A program made the position numbers and the translations under genes. Positions 5,507 through 8,274 of a DNA stretch of 8,274 nucleotides are shown piece after piece; the first letter of the stretch is position 1, and each line of letters starts with the position of its first letter. Origin of the DNA: Actinomycetota bacterium (lineage in GTDB: Bacteria > Actinomycetota > Actinomycetes > Streptosporangiales > Streptosporangiaceae); the NCBI GenBank assembly GCA_003242605.1, contig QGUZ01000224.1:1-8274 (forward strand). Direction: 5' to 3'. The notes below the pieces were generated by a model. It ran no database searches. It had not been told where the DNA came from and worked only from the letters and a program-made list of their open reading frames with translations.

Positions 5507-6358
5507 ATGGGCGAAAACGGTCACAGTCCCACGGTGCGCCTCCGTCGTCTCGGGCACGAGATGCGCCGGCTCCGGGAGGCCGCGGGCAAGAGCATCCACG
5601 AGACCTCCGCCGAGCTCGAGTGGTCCACCTCGAAGATCTCCCGCCTGGAGAACGGCCTGACCAAACGCCCGGACGTGCAGAACATCCGCGTGCTGTGCGC
5701 CGCGTACGGCGTGACCGACCAGCAGGTGATCGAGCGGCTCGTCACCCTCGCCCGCGAGGCCCGCCGCCCGGGCTGGTGGACCAAGTACCCGGACGTGTTC
5801 CGCTCCTCCTTCGTGGGCCTGGAGGCCGAGGCCTCCGCGATCACCACCTTCGAGCTCGCCCTCGTCCCCGGCCTGCTGCAGACGGCGGACTACATGCGCG
5901 CGATCATGCGGGCCGGCCTGATCGAGGACCCCAGGGAGATCGAGCGGCGGATCGAGGCCCGGCTGGAACGTCAGCGCATCCTCACCCGCGCCGACCCGCC
6001 GCGGTACTGGGCGATCATCGACGAGGCGGCCCTGATCCGGCCCGTGGGCGACCGGGAGGTGCACCGGCGCCAGCTGCGCAGGATCGCCGAGACGGGCCCG
6101 CTGGAGCACGTCACCGTGCAGGTCCTGCCGCTGTCCGCGGGCCCGCACCCGGGGCTGGCCGGCTCGTTCGTGATCCTCGACTTCCCCGAGGAGGGCGACC
6201 GCAGCGTGGTCTACCAGGAGACCGCCACCGCCTCCCACCTGCTGGAGGAGCAGGCGGACATCGACCGCTACACGCTGCTGTTCCGCCACCTGTGCGCCTC
6301 GGCGCTGCCCGCCGAGGACTCGATCGCGTACCTGTCCCGGCTCGCCGACCGGCTGTGA
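5507..6358 (+). CDS. XRE-family transcriptional regulator with DUF5753 domain
   Basis: A 283-residue cytoplasmic DNA-binding protein of the type abundant in actinomycetes. Residues about 12-66 form a Cro/C1-type helix-turn-helix; the recognition segment around WSTSKISRLENG (39-50) has the typical spacing. From about 90 to 275 it matches the DUF5753 ligand/partner domain, with conserved-looking pieces WTKYPDVFRSSFVGLEAEA, ELALVPGLLQTADYMRA, RYWAIIDEAALIRPVG and VQVLPLSAGPHPGLAGSF. The ATG at 5507 has AAGGGA 6 nt upstream. Family members such as WhiJ-type regulators influence development and antibiotic production and are commonly paired with a DUF397 gene, as here, where the partner starts 6 nt after the stop. 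A likely operator over the -10 suggests autoregulation. Codon use matches the neighbours and the length is normal. The regulated targets are not visible. Confidence 0.93.
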   Translation: MGENGHSPTVRLRRLGHEMRRLREAAGKSIHETSAELEWSTSKISRLENGLTKRPDVQNIRVLCAAYGVTDQQVIERLVTLAREARRPGWWTKYPDVFRSSFVGLEAEASAITTFELALVPGLLQTADYMRAIMRAGLIEDPREIERRIEARLERQRILTRADPPRYWAIIDEAALIRPVGDREVHRRQLRRIAETGPLEHVTVQVLPLSAGPHPGLAGSFVILDFPEEGDRSVVYQETATASHLLEEQADIDRYTLLFRHLCASALPAEDSIAYLSRLADRL

Positions 6359-6364
6359 GGAGGC

Positions 6365-6556
6365 ATGGCGTCCCCGTCAGCGGCATGGCGCAGGAGCAGC
6401 CGCAGCATCGGCAGCGGCGACAACTGCGTGGAGGTGCGCCCGCTCCCCGGCGCGATCGCCGTCCGCGACTCCAAGCGCCCCGACGCCCCGCCGCTGCTGG
6501 TCACCCCGGCGGCGTGGCGGGAGTTCCTCGCCCGGATCAAGTCCGGCGCGGCCTGA
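6365..6556 (+). CDS. DUF397 small protein, partner of the XRE regulator
   Basis: A 63-residue protein that is almost entirely the DUF397 domain. It shows AAWRRSSRS near the N-terminus, GDNCVEV (18-24), IAVRDSKRPDAPPLLVTPAAW and a final helix, EFLARIKSG. In characterised cases such proteins act with the upstream XRE/DUF5753 protein, probably by modulating its DNA binding; the pair has been likened to a toxin-antitoxin unit, which is unproven. Its ribosome binding site, GAGGAGG (6357-6363), overlaps the TGA of the regulator and sits very close to the ATG, so translational coupling is likely. No membrane segment or signal is seen. Confidence 0.9.
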   Translation: MASPSAAWRRSSRSIGSGDNCVEVRPLPGAIAVRDSKRPDAPPLLVTPAAWREFLARIKSGAA

Positions 6557-6563
6557 GGCCCCG

Positions 6564-6593
6564 CCGGGCCGCCCGGCCGCCGCGGCGGCCCGG
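6564..6593. terminator. Bidirectional GC hairpin between DUF397 and glycosyltransferase genes
   Basis: CCGGGCCGCC (6564-6573) pairs perfectly with GGCGGCCCGG (6584-6593) across a 10-nt loop. An alternative is the perfect 16-bp palindrome at 6575-6590. It fills almost the whole 39-bp gap between two convergent stops (6556 and 6596), so it probably terminates both transcripts. There is no U-run. Confidence 0.6.
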
Positions 6594-6595
6594 GG

Positions 6596-8059
6596 CTAGC
6601 CGGCGTCGCCCTGCCAGGCGAACCCGTACGACTCGCCGTCGAGCCAGTGCACGCCGAAGACCTCGTCGATGACGTCGTCGAGGTCCTCGCCCGGGGCGCG
6701 CAGGTGGCGGGCGCGGGTGACCGCGGCGGTGCGCTCCAGCCGGGCGGTGATCACCTCCTCCGGGGTCTCGGCGAGCGCGAGGCAGGCCACCCCCCACGCG
6801 TGCCGGTTCGACTCGGCGACGAGGGTGCGCAGCGTGTCGGGCGCGACCGCCCAGCCCGGCGGGCAGGTGAGCCGGAACATCGCCGGGGCGCTGTCCGGCG
6901 GGACCGACTCGGCGAGCCGTACCCGGGGCTCGTGCTCGTAGGTGTGGCGGACCAGCCGCAGATCGAGCCAGGGGTCGTCGAGCGGGGAGCGGCGGCCGTC
7001 GGGCAGCGCGGACCACGGCGCGACGAGGGTGACGACGACGTCCGGGAGCGTGCTCGCCAGCACCGCGTCCGCGGTGGCGCGCACGTGCTCGTACGGCGCG
7101 TCGCCCACCTCGACCACGACCTCCACGCACGGCACCAGCCAGGACCGGCGCGGGTGCTTGCGCAGCCAGCGCAGCGCGGGCACCCGCTCGGCGAGCAGCG
7201 GCCAGTTGTGCCGCTTCGCCTCGGCGCCGCGGCGGGCCATGGTGTGCGGGCCGACGTGCCAGGCCTGCGCGGCGACGTCGCGCAGGAACACCGCGCCCTG
7301 CTGGGCGAGCCGGTAGCCGAACTCGGTGTCCTCGCCCAGCGGCAGCGCCGGGTCCATGCCGCCCGCGGCCCGGTACAGCCAGGCGGGCAGCGAGGCGCTC
7401 GCCCCGACGGCGACCTTGAACGCCTCGATCGGCGCGTCCCGCAGGTCCCGGGTCTTGGCGACCTGCTCCTCGATCCAGGCGTGCGGCCGGGAGGCGGCCC
7501 AGTCGAACAGCGACGCGGCCCGGTCGCCGGCGACCGCGGCGCGCACCTCGGCGGGGGCGGGGAGGTCCTCCTCGGTGAACCGCAGCGCCCCGGTCACCAC
7601 GAGGTAGTCGGCGAGGTGGTGCCAGCGCAGCAGCGCCTCGACGTGCCGCCGGTACGGGATGACGTCGGCGTCGAGGCGGAGCACGATCTCGCCGTCGGCG
7701 ACCCGGGCCGCGGCGTTGCACGCCCAGGCCGCGCCCCAGCCGTCCGGGGCGCAGCGCACGATCCGGGTGCGCTCCGGCGCGATCTCGGGGAGCCGGAGCG
7801 GCGGCTCGCTGCCGTCGTCGGCGACCACCACCTCCAGCAGGTGGGCCGGGTAGCTCTGCGCGGCGAGCGCGGCGAGGGTGAGGTCGAGGGTGCGCTGGCC
7901 GCCGTGGCACGGGATGAGCACGCTCACCGACAGGCGCGGGGTCCACGCGCCGAGCGGCGGCGGGGTGAGCACGGCGTGGTCGTTGCCGCGGATGCGCGGC
8001 ATGCGCGGCGGGGTCGGCCCGGCCGCGGTGACGGGGCTGCTCGGGGTCGGTGTGGTCAT
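6596..8059 (-). CDS. Family 2 glycosyltransferase with extra C-terminal half
   Basis: A 487-residue GT-A-fold glycosyltransferase, expected to transfer a sugar from a nucleotide donor to a surface polysaccharide, lipid or secondary-metabolite acceptor. After a Pro-rich leader (1-40), the catalytic domain starts with VSVLIPCHGG (45-54). It continues with VVVADDGS (77-84), the metal-binding LDADV (129-133; Asp130, Asp132), the acceptor-site GEDTEFGYRL (242-251) and WHVG (267-270). Residues about 310-487 begin with VEVVVEVGD and the run TLPDVVVTLV, which looks like the start of a second GT-A-like unit but lacks a second DxD. No membrane helix is seen. The ATG at 8059 is chosen because it begins a soluble-looking N-terminus, but no good ribosome binding site precedes it. 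The GTG at 8089 adds ten residues and is not better. The donor and acceptor cannot be named. The upstream gene lies 172 bp away on the same strand. Confidence 0.85.
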   Translation of the reverse strand: MTTPTPSSPVTAAGPTPPRMPRIRGNDHAVLTPPPLGAWTPRLSVSVLIPCHGGQRTLDLTLAALAAQSYPAHLLEVVVADDGSEPPLRLPEIAPERTRIVRCAPDGWGAAWACNAAARVADGEIVLRLDADVIPYRRHVEALLRWHHLADYLVVTGALRFTEEDLPAPAEVRAAVAGDRAASLFDWAASRPHAWIEEQVAKTRDLRDAPIEAFKVAVGASASLPAWLYRAAGGMDPALPLGEDTEFGYRLAQQGAVFLRDVAAQAWHVGPHTMARRGAEAKRHNWPLLAERVPALRWLRKHPRRSWLVPCVEVVVEVGDAPYEHVRATADAVLASTLPDVVVTLVAPWSALPDGRRSPLDDPWLDLRLVRHTYEHEPRVRLAESVPPDSAPAMFRLTCPPGWAVAPDTLRTLVAESNRHAWGVACLALAETPEEVITARLERTAAVTRARHLRAPGEDLDDVIDEVFGVHWLDGESYGFAWQGDAG

Positions 8060-8136
8060 CGGCGATGAGGTTTTGACGGTTCGGGACACGGGAGTGGGTA
8101 CGGCGGGCCGGTACGGCGGGCCCGCCGGGCCGCGGG

Positions 8137-8186
8137 CGGGCGGCGCGCGGCCCCGCGCCGCCCGGCGGCCGGAATGCCGGGCGCCG
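8137..8186 (-). terminator. Tandem GC hairpins upstream of the glycosyltransferase gene
   Basis: CGGGCGGCGCG (8137-8147) pairs perfectly with CGCGCCGCCCG (8154-8164) around a 6-nt loop. Next to it CGGCG (8163-8167) with CGCCG (8182-8186) encloses CCGG/CCGG (8169-8172, 8177-8180), with one G-G mismatch and loop AATG. The two share 8163-8164. Read on the minus strand they follow the stop of the gene at the window edge (8232), so they probably terminate it. If so, the glycosyltransferase has its own promoter in 8060-8136, which I could not define. Confidence 0.45.
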
Positions 8187-8231
8187 CGGCGATGGCGTGC
8201 CGGGCCGGGACGGGCGCGGCCGCGGGGCCGG

Positions 8232-8274
8232 TCACAGCTCCATGAGCGGGTTGGCGTACCAGCCGCGCCACTGG
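8232..8274 (-). CDS. C-terminal end of an unidentified gene (partial)
   Basis: On the minus strand a frame open from the window edge reads QWRGWYANPLMEL and stops at TGA (8234-8232). The composition (three aromatic residues among 13, including two Trp, plus a Pro-Leu-Met-Glu-Leu end) looks like a real protein end rather than random GC-rich translation. It is read in the same direction as the glycosyltransferase gene 172 bp downstream. Too little is visible to assign a function. Another open frame here (Pro/Ala/Arg-rich, running to 8056) looks like a shadow. Confidence 0.55.
   Translation of the reverse strand, partial: QWRGWYANPLMEL

Noticed and set aside
6647..8068. A 473-codon plus-strand open frame opposite the glycosyltransferase
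   Set aside because: Same reason: an antisense shadow with low-complexity composition and no recognisable motif, whereas the minus-strand frame has a complete GT2 signature.

Overview
The window is very GC-rich bacterial DNA. GC-ending codons dominate, and antisense frames stay open over long stretches. The gene content points to an actinomycete: an XRE/DUF5753 regulator followed by a DUF397 protein, an Rv1733c-type membrane protein and a DtxR/IdeR-type iron box. A Streptosporangiales-like or Streptomyces-like relative is my guess; the exact genus is not readable from the sequence. No rRNA, tRNA, CRISPR array, insertion sequence or phage gene was seen.

Layout: (1) 1-39 is the last 12 codons of an unidentified plus-strand gene. 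Two nucleotides after its stop a strong ribosome binding site leads into glmS (52-1872, +), the glutamine-dependent enzyme that makes glucosamine-6-phosphate for cell-wall precursors. (2) 1873-2007 is a convergent spacer with strong GC hairpins. (3) 2008-2703 (-) encodes a VIT1/CCC1-family iron/manganese transporter. Its upstream region is unusually AT-rich and carries a 17/19 match to the DtxR/IdeR iron box (2794-2812), so the gene is probably iron-regulated. (4) 2890-4245 (-) encodes a cytoplasmic M14-type zinc carboxypeptidase with a clear GTG start. (5) 4246-4514 is a divergent spacer with an inverted repeat. (6) 4515-5105 (+) encodes a two-TM protein of the Rv1733c family. (7) 5106-5506 is a 401-bp non-coding stretch holding two terminators and the promoter, operator and leader of the next operon. 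(8) 5507-6556 (+) is a two-gene operon, XRE-DUF5753 regulator plus DUF397, a pair found widely in actinomycetes. (9) 6557-6595 is a compact bidirectional terminator. (10) 6596-8059 (-) encodes a family 2 glycosyltransferase with an extra C-terminal half. (11) 8060-8231 contains hairpins, and 8232-8274 (-) is the tail of another gene.

The genes do not form one pathway. The window is a run of short, mostly monocistronic units separated by hairpins. The most useful leads are the iron box in front of the VIT transporter and the cluster of alternating half-sites with mutually exclusive hairpins in front of the XRE/DUF397 operon. I found no clearly new multi-gene system.
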